A DNA stretch of 64,000 bases from a virus: positions 90,713 to 154,712 of the IMG/VR virus record IMGVR_UViG_3300030102_006934. One strand, 5' to 3'. The notes beneath the pieces were generated by a model, which ran no database searches, was not told the DNA's origin, and saw only the letters and a program-made list of their open reading frames with translations. Below, one piece after another: positions 49,881-59,484 of this stretch; the stretch's first letter is position 1, and each line of letters opens with the position of its first letter. A program made the translations under genes and the position numbers.

Positions 49881-51917
49881 ATGAAAATGAAAAAAAGTAC
49901 TTTAAATAAAATGTTAGATTTATCTAATATTAATCCAACAAAAGAAAGTGATGGTTTACCATCTTTTGACTTGGTTAAAGAATGTATTAATGGTAATACA
50001 TACGCTATTAGTAGAGAGAATAAAAAATATTATATAAAAGAAAGTAAGACTAAAGAAAAACTAAAAGAGTCCGATTTTGAATATGTAGGTGGTGTTGCTA
50101 ATAAAGGTAAAAACAATTTTAAATCTTTTAGTGAGGCGGCAAAACATTTAAATTTAATGTTTGAAGAAATTAATAATCATTTTGATGTTGGTAATGTTAA
50201 CATTTTAGAATCCGATTCTTTAAATGAAAAAAAATATGTCTTAAAACTAAACAAAAAAAAATCTAAAAAAGAAGAACCTAAAGAAGTTGAGTCTTCTGTA
50301 GAAGATGACTTCAGTTTTGGTGATGAAGAAGAGAAAGAAGGTGGTGAAGAATCTTTTGACTTTGAATCTGAAGAAGGTGATGAGTCTGGAGAGGAATCTT
50401 TTGACTTTGAGTCTGAAGAAGGTGATGAGTCTGGAGAGGAATCTTTTGACTTTGAGTCTGAAGAAGGTGATGAGTCTGGAGAAGGTGATGAGTCTGGGGA
50501 AGAGTCTTTTGACTTTGAGTCTGAAGAAGGTGATGAGTCTGGAGAAGAGTCTTTTGATGATACCGAAGATGAGATAAAAGACATACAAAGCACCACTGGT
50601 AAATTAGGTCAACAACTTAGGGACATTGAGGATATTTCTTCTGATATGCAGAAATGGGTTGCTAAATCCGTATTATCAGCTTTAGATTTAGATACTATGG
50701 ATTCTGAAGATAAAAAAGATATTATTAAAACTGTTAAAAGTTCCGAAGACAATGGTGATGAAACTGAAGAAGAAGTCCCATCTGAAGAAATGGAAATGGA
50801 GGAAAGTTATGACAACTATATGGATGACGAATTTGATGGTATGAGTCAATATAACTGGGAACCAATTGAATCAAATGATGAATATGATTCTTATATGGAT
50901 GAGGATACTAATATAGATGTTAGTGGAGCTAATAGGTACAACGGTGGGTTAACCAGAGCTTATGAATCAGAAGATAAAGAAGAAGATACTGAGATGGGTG
51001 GTGATGAAGAAGATAAAGTTGCTAAACCTGAAGATAAGAATGTTGAGGACAAATTACTATTGGATATTGAGGAAGACGAAATGGGTCCAGAGGAAATGGA
51101 AGCTCTTTACGGTCCTAAACCTAGTATGGTTGCTAAATATAAAAGATCACCATATAAAACAGCCTATAAACAAGCTGAAAAAGATATATCTAAACATTAC
51201 CACAAACAATCAGCACCAGGTTATGATTTAGACCCTGTTGAAAAATGGTCAAAACATAAATTACCTTATGATACAAAATTTATGGAAGAAGGTGATTATA
51301 TGACTGAAGACCACTTGAACGACCAAATGGAAACCTACGAACAAGAGAAAGCTTACGAAGATATTGAGAAGGTTATGAGAAGATATGGGATGGGTGTTGA
51401 ATTAAGAAAAAAAGAAACATCGGAAGACCCAGAAGAAAGTGTAATTTATTTAGATATCATCAATGGTGATGGTAAAAAAGTTCTTGTTTCTAGGGTTAAC
51501 TCTGTGGGTGATATTGAAGTTGGTGAAATGAAAGGTAATAACTTTTCGGGTGAACCTGTTGACAGTGTCGAAGATTTTATCGAAATTTTTGGAGAAGATT
51601 TAACTAAAAAAGAAAAACAAGAATTAGAGATAGATATGGTAGAAGATATAGAAATGAGTCCAGCACCACAGAGAACTCCAGATAAAAGACCTAGTCAACC
51701 AGATACAAAACCTGGTAAACCAGAAAGAAAGTCTCCAAGTGAGAGACCTTCAAGAAGACCATTTACACCACCACCTTCAATAGACCCTAATGACCCAGAC
51801 GCATTACCAAATCCAAAAGCGGCTGACGGGCAAGATAAGGTAGATAAAAATACAAGGTACGATAAGGATAATGAAAAGTGGAGTTGGGAAAAAGGAGATG
51901 AAGTAGAGTTTGAATAA
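49881..51917 (+). CDS. Large acidic repeat protein, scaffold/prohead-core candidate
   Basis: 678 residues. N-terminal globular part (~1-115) with several K-E-S sites, then acidic repeats GDESGEESFDFESEE (15 residues) at about 150-235. The rest is acidic, Asp/Glu/Met-rich, and ends in a Pro/Arg-rich segment (RTPDKRPSQPDTKPGKPERK) and an acidic tail. The composition and location just before the terminase/portal block suggest a capsid core or internal scaffold, but homology to T4 gp22/67/68 is not visible. Confidence 0.6.
   Translation: MKMKKSTLNKMLDLSNINPTKESDGLPSFDLVKECINGNTYAISRENKKYYIKESKTKEKLKESDFEYVGGVANKGKNNFKSFSEAAKHLNLMFEEINNHFDVGNVNILESDSLNEKKYVLKLNKKKSKKEEPKEVESSVEDDFSFGDEEEKEGGEESFDFESEEGDESGEESFDFESEEGDESGEESFDFESEEGDESGEGDESGEESFDFESEEGDESGEESFDDTEDEIKDIQSTTGKLGQQLRDIEDISSDMQKWVAKSVLSALDLDTMDSEDKKDIIKTVKSSEDNGDETEEEVPSEEMEMEESYDNYMDDEFDGMSQYNWEPIESNDEYDSYMDEDTNIDVSGANRYNGGLTRAYESEDKEEDTEMGGDEEDKVAKPEDKNVEDKLLLDIEEDEMGPEEMEALYGPKPSMVAKYKRSPYKTAYKQAEKDISKHYHKQSAPGYDLDPVEKWSKHKLPYDTKFMEEGDYMTEDHLNDQMETYEQEKAYEDIEKVMRRYGMGVELRKKETSEDPEESVIYLDIINGDGKKVLVSRVNSVGDIEVGEMKGNNFSGEPVDSVEDFIEIFGEDLTKKEKQELEIDMVEDIEMSPAPQRTPDKRPSQPDTKPGKPERKSPSERPSRRPFTPPPSIDPNDPDALPNPKAADGQDKVDKNTRYDKDNEKWSWEKGDEVEFE
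50341..50560 (+). repeat. 45-nt coding tandem repeat (acidic GDESGEESFDFESEE)
   Basis: About four and a half units of 45 nt with only a few substitutions, plus a partial unit at about 50476-50500. Prone to slippage, so copy number is likely variable. Confidence 0.8.
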
Positions 51918-52333
51918 TGTATTTAATTTATATCAATAGAATAGGGACAACATTTAAAGGGGAACACATTTTTGAGTTCCTCTTTTCGGATTCAATAGAT
52001 TGGGAGTGGGATGATGCTTGGTATGAGTCTTCTGTTATGACTGAGACTAGGGAGTTATCACCCGATGAAACCATCATTAAAACTGTTGGTACACTTAAAA
52101 CAAATCTATTCAACATGGAATTAGTTCAGGAAGATGGTGTTCGTGATATTTATAATGCGGTTGAGGGTATTATTGCCTTGGGTTGGGAGCAATTAGAGGA
52201 GGAGTATGACGAAATACCTAAGAAGCGTAGGGTTTTTAATTTTGGGGATACTAAAGAGTCTGTAGATGAACAACTTTATGAGTATGACCTAGTATTAAAA
52301 TACAAAGAAAATAAAATAACAAACGATTTTTAA
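51917..52333 (+). CDS. Hypothetical structural-block protein
   Basis: 138 residues, Tyr/Trp/Glu-rich (MYLIYINRIGTTFKGEHIFE), basic tail. Overlaps the preceding stop by one base (TAATG) and is followed 15 nt later by the 639-residue gene. No recognised family. Conserved position between acidic core and large structural proteins suggests assembly. Confidence 0.65.
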   Translation: MYLIYINRIGTTFKGEHIFEFLFSDSIDWEWDDAWYESSVMTETRELSPDETIIKTVGTLKTNLFNMELVQEDGVRDIYNAVEGIIALGWEQLEEEYDEIPKKRRVFNFGDTKESVDEQLYEYDLVLKYKENKITNDF

Positions 52334-52348
52334 TAAAAAAAATAAGAC

Positions 52349-54268
52349 ATGAAAATTTTCCACATTCTTGAAGCAAGAGATTCTGAAACTAGACATTTAG
52401 AACACCGTAGGGTATACACCACAGAAGAGCAGTACGAAAAAAGAGGTTTAAAACAAGTAGAAAAATTTAATAAGACATATAATGTAGTAGTAACCAAGTA
52501 TGTGTGTAATGAATCTATTGAAGTCTTAAACTTAAAACCCAATCAATATAATGACTTAGGTGAGAGTACAAAGAGTGAAAAACAAGCATATCTATTAAAT
52601 GATGAGGAATTATCTGAAGTAGAGGAAGTTACTAGAGAGGTACCAGCTAACAAATATGATATAGGTGTTAATGATAAGGGTGAATTTAATAATCCAGAAG
52701 ACTTCAATAAGTACAAAGAAAAAATAGAGAAAATGGAACCTAGGGATTCTAGTAAACTTAGAGTATCTAAAGATAACCAAACTGCTACAATAGATAAAGA
52801 TGAAACTTCAGAATCTATTAAAAAAACAGAAATAAATTTGTCTGAGTCAGAAATTATGAGTATTATTGCTGAAAGTAAACGTATTATAAAAAAATCTGAT
52901 TTAAGAAATCAAATAATTACTGAAGCAAATATGGAAGATAGTGTAAGAGATGGTTTTGAGAGTGGTAATAACGACTACCGAGATATTTTAAGTAGAGAAA
53001 TGACTAATCAATTGGCTCAAGAATCTTTTAGGGATATTGCTGATTCTATAAGAAGAAAAACTGGTAAAACAAACGTTAGTTTAATGGATGTTCAAAGATT
53101 ACTGATGAGTTCATTAGTTGAATCAGCTAGAGAAGAGTATCGTTTAGGTATTGAAAATTTAGAAAGAAAGGCTGTTGATATGATTAGAAAAGAATTTAAC
53201 ATCCCTGTTGACGCCGTTGAGTTTGATGCTAAAATAGTTGGTTTACCCCCACAAATGTTGATTGGTTCTGACGCATCCCCAGAACAAATAGAACAGCTGT
53301 CTAATCAAGTGGGTGTTAAGATTGGTACGATTAATAGACAAAACTTAAAAATGGAAAAGGGTAATACACCCCCACCACAAGATAAAACTTCTGACGAATT
53401 AAAACCAAAAGTGAAGAGACGTAGATTAACTAACGCGATGATTCATGGAGCGGCTAGAAAATCACAAAATCTACATCACATGGATGACGTTCTCAGACAA
53501 GAAAACCCACAGCTGGGTCAACACTACTCTAATGTTATGGCAGCCAATGATGCAAACTACTTTTTATTGGATAATCAATCTATAAAATCTGAAGGCGAGA
53601 GTGGTATTCACGCTGGTAACGTTAAATTAGATTTATCTAACCCACAGAAACCTAAAATAATAGCACAAGGAATGGTGTTCCCATTTCTATTACATGAATT
53701 AAGTAAGGGTGTATTAGAATTAATGTCTTTATGGGGTTTACCAAAAAATTCAGAAGAAAGAAAGTATGTCTTAGATAAAACAGATAATTTAGAATCAGAA
53801 ACTAATGATATTAGGTTAGGTGCTAAAATATGGGAGAAGTTTGTACAACAAATACCAGTAGATAACCAAGAGGTTCTTTCGTTAACTTGGAATATGTTAC
53901 AAGGTTTGGGGGATGATGAGTTTAACTCAACCATAGAAGGTTTAATATCTGGAAGTGGTGATGCACAAAATAAAGTTAGAAGATTAGCTGATGAAGCTTT
54001 AGAAGAGTTGAGACAAGAATCTTCGGATGAGGTTCTTGGTGGTTATGATGAAGAGGATGATGAAGAGGATGGTGATACACTAACACCACCAGAGGATGAT
54101 ACGTCTGATGTTGATATAAGTGATGTTATGTCTAGTGATGATGATGATGAGGAAACTAACTATGAAACAATGTCTAAAAGAGAGTTAGAACGTGAAATAG
54201 ATTTAGCTTTAGATTCTGGTGATATGGACTTAGTTAGACAATTAGGATCAATACTAAATAAGAAATAA
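52349..54268 (+). CDS. Large hypothetical structural protein
   Basis: 639 residues. N-terminal alpha/beta part (MKIFHILEARDSETRHLEHR), a helical middle containing NLSESEIMSIIAESKRIIKK and NQIITEANM (sites that fit the protease pattern), an Asp/Glu-rich segment near 560-610, and a helical C-terminus. Not recognised. Its location and potential processing sites suggest a head or core component. Followed by a strong terminator. Confidence 0.65.
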   Translation: MKIFHILEARDSETRHLEHRRVYTTEEQYEKRGLKQVEKFNKTYNVVVTKYVCNESIEVLNLKPNQYNDLGESTKSEKQAYLLNDEELSEVEEVTREVPANKYDIGVNDKGEFNNPEDFNKYKEKIEKMEPRDSSKLRVSKDNQTATIDKDETSESIKKTEINLSESEIMSIIAESKRIIKKSDLRNQIITEANMEDSVRDGFESGNNDYRDILSREMTNQLAQESFRDIADSIRRKTGKTNVSLMDVQRLLMSSLVESAREEYRLGIENLERKAVDMIRKEFNIPVDAVEFDAKIVGLPPQMLIGSDASPEQIEQLSNQVGVKIGTINRQNLKMEKGNTPPPQDKTSDELKPKVKRRRLTNAMIHGAARKSQNLHHMDDVLRQENPQLGQHYSNVMAANDANYFLLDNQSIKSEGESGIHAGNVKLDLSNPQKPKIIAQGMVFPFLLHELSKGVLELMSLWGLPKNSEERKYVLDKTDNLESETNDIRLGAKIWEKFVQQIPVDNQEVLSLTWNMLQGLGDDEFNSTIEGLISGSGDAQNKVRRLADEALEELRQESSDEVLGGYDEEDDEEDGDTLTPPEDDTSDVDISDVMSSDDDDEETNYETMSKRELEREIDLALDSGDMDLVRQLGSILNKK

Positions 54269-54301
54269 CAGATTAGGGCTGTTATGGTCTACGGACTACT
54301 A

Positions 54302-54337
54302 AACCCACTAAAGTTCGCTACTATAGTGGGTTTTTAA
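54302..54337 (+). terminator. Rho-independent terminator
   Basis: AACCCACTA (54302-54310) pairs with TAGTGGGTT (54324-54332), followed by TTT. Closes the 49573-54268 unit. Confidence 0.85.
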
Positions 54338-54348
54338 TTTCTAGTAGA

Positions 54349-54356
54349 ATATTTAT
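54349..54356 (+). promoter_or_regulatory. ATATTTAT late-type promoter motif
   Basis: 4 nt before ATG 54361. Confidence 0.65.
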
Positions 54357-54360
54357 ATGT

Positions 54361-54564
54361 ATGAAAAAAAATGTATACGTATTATCACAATCAGTAGAAA
54401 AAAAATATGTTTTATCAGTAGATGAGGATATAGTACTCTTCGAAATCAAGTCGATCGAGGGTGTAACCTCATACTTTATCAATAAAGAACCCTACAACCC
54501 TAAGAATAGTTATCATGAGTCAATTATAAATAACTGGCCATTTGGTTTTGATAGATATTTATAG
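54361..54564 (+). CDS. Small hypothetical protein upstream of terminase
   Basis: 67 residues, beta-rich (MKKNVYVLSQSVEKKYVLSV). No sign of the DNA-binding pattern expected for a small terminase, so I do not name it. It ends 2 nt before the terminase ATG. Confidence 0.6.
   Translation: MKKNVYVLSQSVEKKYVLSVDEDIVLFEIKSIEGVTSYFINKEPYNPKNSYHESIINNWPFGFDRYL
54555..54562 (+). promoter_or_regulatory. ATATTTAT late-type promoter motif inside gene end
   Basis: Overlaps the last codons of the 54361 gene and ends 4 nt before the terminase ATG at 54567; extra start for terminase. Confidence 0.55.
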
Positions 54565-54566
54565 TT

Positions 54567-56414
54567 ATGAGTCTAACTAAAACACAAATGTTATACGAGA
54601 TAGGTAAGTCAATCAAAGACCCTATCTATGCTATAGAATCTTACCTAGAAACTGAAGATAGGACTCAAGGAGGATTCGTACCATTCAAATTATTTCCAAG
54701 ACAAAAAGAATTAGTGGAAGCTTACCGTGTGAATGACCATAATATAGTTATGAAACCTAGACAAGCTGGTATATCCACAACGACTGCGGCGTATTTGGCT
54801 ATATTAACTGCTTTGGCTTCCGACAAAAGTACACAAAAGATATTGGTCGCGGCTAATAAACAAGAAACAGCTAAGGAATTTTTAAAAAAAATAAGGGACT
54901 TTACAACACAGTTACCTAGTTGGATGGATGTTTACAGACCTGCTGGTTCTGAGACTTGGTTTGACCCAGAGAAAAATTCTAGTTCACACTATAAGTTGTG
55001 GAATGGTTCAGAGGTAAAGGCGGTAGCATCTTCAAAAGATGCTCTTAGGGGATATACACCTTCTTGTATTGTTGTTGATGAAGCGGCCTTTATTGAGGGT
55101 AACAAGGGTGAAGAGTTTTATACGGCAGCACAACCATCCTTATCGACAGGTGGTAGGTCAATATTAATTTCAACACCAAACGGTCATGATCCACTTTACC
55201 ATAAAGCCTATACAACAGCTGAAAGAGGTAAAAATAATTTTAATATTGTTTCGATGAAATGGTATGAAGATCCACGTTATAATGGTAAAAACGATGGTTC
55301 GGGTATGTCTTGGATTTTACGTGACGAAAAAAGTGGTGATGTCGTTGAAGAAATAGTGGATCCTAAAAGTGGTTTTGGGGAAGATTCCACTGTACCTGAA
55401 AGCAGGTGGGATGAGATGATTAAAAATGGTTATACACCTAGGTCTAAGTGGTTTGATGATATGTGTGCTCAATTAAATCATAATACAAGATCTATAGCAC
55501 AAGAATTGTTATGTTCCTTTGTTGGTTCTGGTGATAACGTTATTGATGATAAATATAAAACCAGACAAGAGAGGGATAATGTTAGAGAACCAATTAGAAA
55601 AGAGTGGGTAGACGGTAATATGTGGATTTGGGAAGACCCTATAGAAGGTCATCAATATATACTGGCTGCTGACCCTTCTTCTGGTTCTTCAGATGATTTT
55701 GCTGGCCTCGTTATTTGGGATTTCACTACTGGCAATCAAGTTGCTGAGTATCACGGTAAAGTCGCTCCAGATGTACTAGGTGAAATATGTAAATACTACG
55801 GTGAATCTTATAACGCATTTATTGTGGTTGATATTACTGGTGGTTGGGGAGCTTCTGTTGTTTTAAAATTAATAGAACTAGGTTACCCCAAAAAGAATCT
55901 TTACTATGATGTTACTGTTGGTATAGACTCTGTTGAAAACAACAAAGCGTTACAAAAACACATGGATAGGGGTAAATTACCTGGTTTAAATTTTCAAAAA
56001 AACAGAAACACAATAGTCTCTAAATTAGAAGAAGCTATTAGGATGGACTCATTTAAGATTCGTTCTAAAAGAGCTTTAATGGAAATAGAAACTTTTGTCT
56101 TCATTGGGGGTAGAGCCGACCATATGAAAGGTTATCATGATGATTTATTAATGTCAATAGCTATGTGTTGTTTTGTTGCAGCAACTTCTTTTAAAGACCT
56201 AGAAAAATCTAAGGGTCAGGCTAAAGCTATGGTTAGTAGTTGGTCTGTTCATGTAGGTAATGCTGAAGATGATGATATCTTGAGTGAGGTTATAAATACT
56301 GGTTTTTATACTGACAATGAAAGTTTGAAAAAAAATAAACAAACACTAACACAAACACAAGAACATATGTGGTTATTTAGTGGTATGGCTGGATTTAAAA
56401 AAAATAGGAAATGA
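54567..56414 (+). CDS. Terminase large subunit (T4 gp17-like)
   Basis: 615 residues, close to T4 gp17 (610). ATPase domain with Walker A-like MKPRQAGIST (62-71), Walker B CIVVDEAAF (167-174; D171, E172) and the coupling motif LISTPNGHDP. The C-terminal RNase H-like nuclease begins at ADPSSGSSDDFA with its metal-binding Asp, and continues in FIVVDITGGWG and DDLLMSIAM. It packages DNA into the prohead and cuts concatemers. The best marker that this is a T4-like phage. Confidence 0.95.
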   Translation: MSLTKTQMLYEIGKSIKDPIYAIESYLETEDRTQGGFVPFKLFPRQKELVEAYRVNDHNIVMKPRQAGISTTTAAYLAILTALASDKSTQKILVAANKQETAKEFLKKIRDFTTQLPSWMDVYRPAGSETWFDPEKNSSSHYKLWNGSEVKAVASSKDALRGYTPSCIVVDEAAFIEGNKGEEFYTAAQPSLSTGGRSILISTPNGHDPLYHKAYTTAERGKNNFNIVSMKWYEDPRYNGKNDGSGMSWILRDEKSGDVVEEIVDPKSGFGEDSTVPESRWDEMIKNGYTPRSKWFDDMCAQLNHNTRSIAQELLCSFVGSGDNVIDDKYKTRQERDNVREPIRKEWVDGNMWIWEDPIEGHQYILAADPSSGSSDDFAGLVIWDFTTGNQVAEYHGKVAPDVLGEICKYYGESYNAFIVVDITGGWGASVVLKLIELGYPKKNLYYDVTVGIDSVENNKALQKHMDRGKLPGLNFQKNRNTIVSKLEEAIRMDSFKIRSKRALMEIETFVFIGGRADHMKGYHDDLLMSIAMCCFVAATSFKDLEKSKGQAKAMVSSWSVHVGNAEDDDILSEVINTGFYTDNESLKKNKQTLTQTQEHMWLFSGMAGFKKNRK

Positions 56415-56659
56415 GTAAACGATATTCTTCAAATAACCCATTTAAGGGTAGAGCAAATAATAGACCTGGTGCGGGTACTTTAAGATACACATGGAAGGTA
56501 CCAGCAAGGGAGAATGCGACTAATGGTATTAATAGTACTAAAAAATCAGAGTTTCGTGATTGTTATGGTCCTTATGATAATACTGTTGGTTACGCATTTG
56601 AGGTGGATACAACCAACGGAAACAATTTTGCGTATGTTGATTGTGACTACGTAAGTTAA
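56411..56659 (+). CDS. Small structural-block hypothetical protein
   Basis: 82 residues overlapping the terminase stop by 4 nt. Basic N-terminus (MSKRYSSNNPFKGRANNRPG) then Tyr/Asn-rich beta segments. No recognised family; could be a head or neck component given its position between terminase and portal. Confidence 0.65.
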   Translation: MSKRYSSNNPFKGRANNRPGAGTLRYTWKVPARENATNGINSTKKSEFRDCYGPYDNTVGYAFEVDTTNGNNFAYVDCDYVS

Positions 56660-56704
56660 CCACACTATTCACATTAACTTAGGATGTGTTTATATTTGAT
56701 TAGC

Positions 56705-56712
56705 ATATTTAT
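56705..56712 (+). promoter_or_regulatory. ATATTTAT late-type promoter motif
   Basis: 34 nt before the portal ATG at 56747. Confidence 0.5.
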
Positions 56713-56746
56713 ATGTAATAAATAAAATTTTTAAAATACCATTATA

Positions 56747-58630
56747 ATGGCAGATAAAAAAGATAATCTAACTATATATCAAAAGTTGTTCACAGTTTTT
56801 GGTCAAGGTGGTGGTACAATGAGGAGTGATACTAACCTTAACCCAAAGTATAATTTAACCGATAAAGATTTAATTGTTACTAAGTCCAGAGAGGATTTTG
56901 AAAAAACTAAATTACAACTACAACAACAGAGTTACTTAGATTCTCAATGGCAAAAAATTGAGAACGATATGTACCAAAAAGCTACATATTATGAAACTAC
57001 TAGATTAGCTTCCTATATGGATTATGAAGCTATGGAATTTACACCAGAGATAGCTGTTTCTCTTGAAACAATGGCTGAGGAAAGTTGTACTTTAAATGAA
57101 CAAGGACAAATAATGTCCATATATTCAGATTCTTCTAGAATTAAAAAGGTATTAGAAGATTTATTTTTCAATGTTTTAGACATTCACTCTAACCTACCCA
57201 TGTGGACTAGAAACACATGTAAATATGGTGATAATTTCGTACACTTAAAATTGAACTATAAGTATGGTGTGATTGGTGCTACACAGTTGACCAATATTGA
57301 AATAAGTAGAAGCGATTCTAATAATTTCGACTATAATGAAACAAATTCTACGACAAACGAAGATTCCAAAAAAGAGGTTAAGTTCGAATGGAAGTCAAAA
57401 AATATGAGTTTTAACGCTTGGGAAGTAGCTCATTTTAGATTATTAGGTGATGATAGAAAATTACCTTATGGTACATCTGTTTTAGATAAAGTTAGAAGAA
57501 CATGGAGACAATTATTATTAGCTGAAGATGCTATGTTAGTGTATCGTGTAACTAGAGCACCAGAAAGAAGGGTGTTTAAGGTATATGTAGGTAACATAGA
57601 CGATGAAGACGTGGAATCTTATGTTCAGAAGGTTGCTAATAAATTTAAAAGAACTCAGACAGCAGATAATAAAACAGGTCAACTAGACGTTAGGTATAAT
57701 ACTTTGGCTGTAGACCAAGATTATTTTGTACCCGTTAGAGACCCTAACGCACAGAGCCCTATAGAAACCTTACCTGGAGCGACAAATCTAGACCAAATAG
57801 CCGACATACAATTCATACAAAGAAAAATGGTAACAGCACTTAGAGTACCTAAAACGTTTTTAGGTTTTGAGGAACCTATTGGTGAGGGTAAGAATTTGGC
57901 TTTAATGGATATTAGATTTGCGAGAACTATCAATAGGATACAACAAGCTATGATACAAGAATTAAATAAGATAGCTATAGTACATCTATATATGTTAGGT
58001 TTCCATGAAGAACTTAGTAATTTCAAATTATCATTAAACAACCCATCTACACAAGGTGAAATGTTAAAAGTGGAACAATGGAAAGAAAAAGTATTGTTAT
58101 ATAAAGACCTAGTTGCTGCCACTGATGGTATAGCACCAACGTCACATACATGGGCTAAAAAGAATATATTTAATTGGTCTGAAGATGAAATTAAATTAGA
58201 TTTAGAACAACAAAGATTAGAGAAAGCTGCAGCAGCTGAATTAGAAAAAACACCTGAAGTTATAACTAAGACTGGATATTTCGATAAAGTAGATAAATTG
58301 TATGGAGATATAATGACTCAAAAAATGGGTGGTGATGAAAGTGGTGATACTGGAGATGATGCTGGAGGTGGATTCGGAGGTGACACTGGAGGTGGATTCG
58401 GAGATGATACTGGAGGTGGATTCGGAGATGATACTGGAGGTGGATTCGGAGATGATACTGGAGGTGGTGACACAGAAGGATTTGGTGAAGGGTTTAGAGG
58501 TGACGAAGGAGTGATCGATAATCTTTTATTAGAAGGTAAAAAGAAAAATGAGGATATTATCATGATGACTGATGGTATAGATAGGTTATTGAAAGAAGAA
58601 AATTTTGACGAAAGTGATATATTAACATAA
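56747..58630 (+). CDS. Portal protein (T4 gp20-like)
   Basis: 627 residues. T4-type portal signatures: RLASYMDYEAMEFTPEIAVSLETMAEESC near 85-115, RVTRAPERRVFKVYVGNI, PGATNLDQIADIQFIQRKMV and LRVPKTFLGFEEPIGEGKNL. Forms the dodecameric vertex channel for DNA and initiates head assembly. Unlike T4 it has a Gly/Asp-rich tail (residues ~530-590, repeated GGGFGDDT), then a short charged end. Confidence 0.93.
   Translation: MADKKDNLTIYQKLFTVFGQGGGTMRSDTNLNPKYNLTDKDLIVTKSREDFEKTKLQLQQQSYLDSQWQKIENDMYQKATYYETTRLASYMDYEAMEFTPEIAVSLETMAEESCTLNEQGQIMSIYSDSSRIKKVLEDLFFNVLDIHSNLPMWTRNTCKYGDNFVHLKLNYKYGVIGATQLTNIEISRSDSNNFDYNETNSTTNEDSKKEVKFEWKSKNMSFNAWEVAHFRLLGDDRKLPYGTSVLDKVRRTWRQLLLAEDAMLVYRVTRAPERRVFKVYVGNIDDEDVESYVQKVANKFKRTQTADNKTGQLDVRYNTLAVDQDYFVPVRDPNAQSPIETLPGATNLDQIADIQFIQRKMVTALRVPKTFLGFEEPIGEGKNLALMDIRFARTINRIQQAMIQELNKIAIVHLYMLGFHEELSNFKLSLNNPSTQGEMLKVEQWKEKVLLYKDLVAATDGIAPTSHTWAKKNIFNWSEDEIKLDLEQQRLEKAAAAELEKTPEVITKTGYFDKVDKLYGDIMTQKMGGDESGDTGDDAGGGFGGDTGGGFGDDTGGGFGDDTGGGFGDDTGGGDTEGFGEGFRGDEGVIDNLLLEGKKKNEDIIMMTDGIDRLLKEENFDESDILT
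58360..58470 (+). repeat. 24-nt tandem repeat in portal C-terminus
   Basis: Four or five units GGAGGTGGATTCGGAGATGA plus TACT encoding GGGFGDDT. Nearly exact copies; likely variable. Confidence 0.75.
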
Positions 58631-58636
58631 TTCTAT

Positions 58637-58644
58637 ATATTTAT
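58637..58644 (+). promoter_or_regulatory. ATATTTAT late-type promoter motif
   Basis: 16 nt before ATG 58661. Confidence 0.55.
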
Positions 58645-58660
58645 ATAATAAACAATTAAT

Positions 58661-59458
58661 ATGGATTTTGGTACGTTAAAAGATTTATTTACTGATAAGT
58701 TAATAGAGTCTTACTCCAATAAGAATGAAGAGGGGAAAGTATTATTTAAAAAATTTATGAAAACTTTAAAGGAAAGTGAGACTTTGAGAACAGCCTTTAT
58801 TGTTTATAAAAACATTGAGACTAATACAATAAAAAGTGAAATTAGGGCAAATGATTACCTAAAAGAATCCATATCTCTGTTTAATAAATTTACTAATGAT
58901 AAATCTTTAGTTTCTGAAAATAAGAAATTAATTTCTATTTTAAATGAACATGGTGTTAATTTAGATACTTTAACTAAAAAAGATTTACACAGTAATTTAG
59001 AAATAGTTTTATCAACAGATTTAAAAGCATCTACGTTAAATAAAATAGAAGAAAGTAAATCTAAGCTAATTGAGTGGTTGATGTCTGAAAAAAAACCTAC
59101 TATAGTGGATGATAGTAAGGATTATGTAAAAGAAGGTATCGATACCCAAAAGTTTTTGGAAATAGTTACTAATAAGTTTAATGAAAAATATTCTGACCTA
59201 ACAAAACAAGAGAAGAGTATTTTAAAAGTTTTACGTGAGAATAACACCCAAGAGGGAAAAGAGGTAATAAATACTTTAGTTAAAGAGACTATAAGTATTA
59301 TAAATACTAAAATAAACTCTCACAAAGACAACATTAATATAAAAGAAAAGTTACTTGAAACCAAAGATTTGATTTACTCCATGTTGGAAGATACTGAGAG
59401 TTTAAATAAAAATATATTAAAGTTGTATGATTTGAAAAATAATCTAAAAGATGAATAA
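58661..59458 (+). CDS. Helical structural-block protein
   Basis: 265 residues, almost entirely helical and Lys/Glu/Asn-rich (KLIESYSNKNEEGKVLFKKF), with probable coiled-coil segments. In T4 the genes between portal and protease (67, 68) encode core proteins; this occupies that place but is larger, and homology is not visible. Confidence 0.65.
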   Translation: MDFGTLKDLFTDKLIESYSNKNEEGKVLFKKFMKTLKESETLRTAFIVYKNIETNTIKSEIRANDYLKESISLFNKFTNDKSLVSENKKLISILNEHGVNLDTLTKKDLHSNLEIVLSTDLKASTLNKIEESKSKLIEWLMSEKKPTIVDDSKDYVKEGIDTQKFLEIVTNKFNEKYSDLTKQEKSILKVLRENNTQEGKEVINTLVKETISIINTKINSHKDNINIKEKLLETKDLIYSMLEDTESLNKNILKLYDLKNNLKDE

Positions 59459-59465
59459 TATTTAT
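59458..59465 (+). promoter_or_regulatory. ATATTTAT late-type promoter motif
   Basis: Starts at the last base of the previous stop codon, 19 nt before ATG 59485. Confidence 0.5.
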
Positions 59466-59484
59466 TTAAACAACAGAGTTAAAA

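Noticed and set aside
50177-50596. Long Ser/Asp/Pro-rich open frame on the minus strand
   Set aside because: It is the antisense shadow of the acidic repeat in the 49881 gene; its repeats simply mirror the coding repeats.
54361-54564. Calling this gene the small terminase subunit
   Set aside because: It has the right position but no helix-turn-helix or oligomerisation pattern, and T4 gp16 is more than twice as long.
50341-58470. CRISPR-like tandem repeats
   Set aside because: The repeats are in-frame coding repeats without unique spacers.
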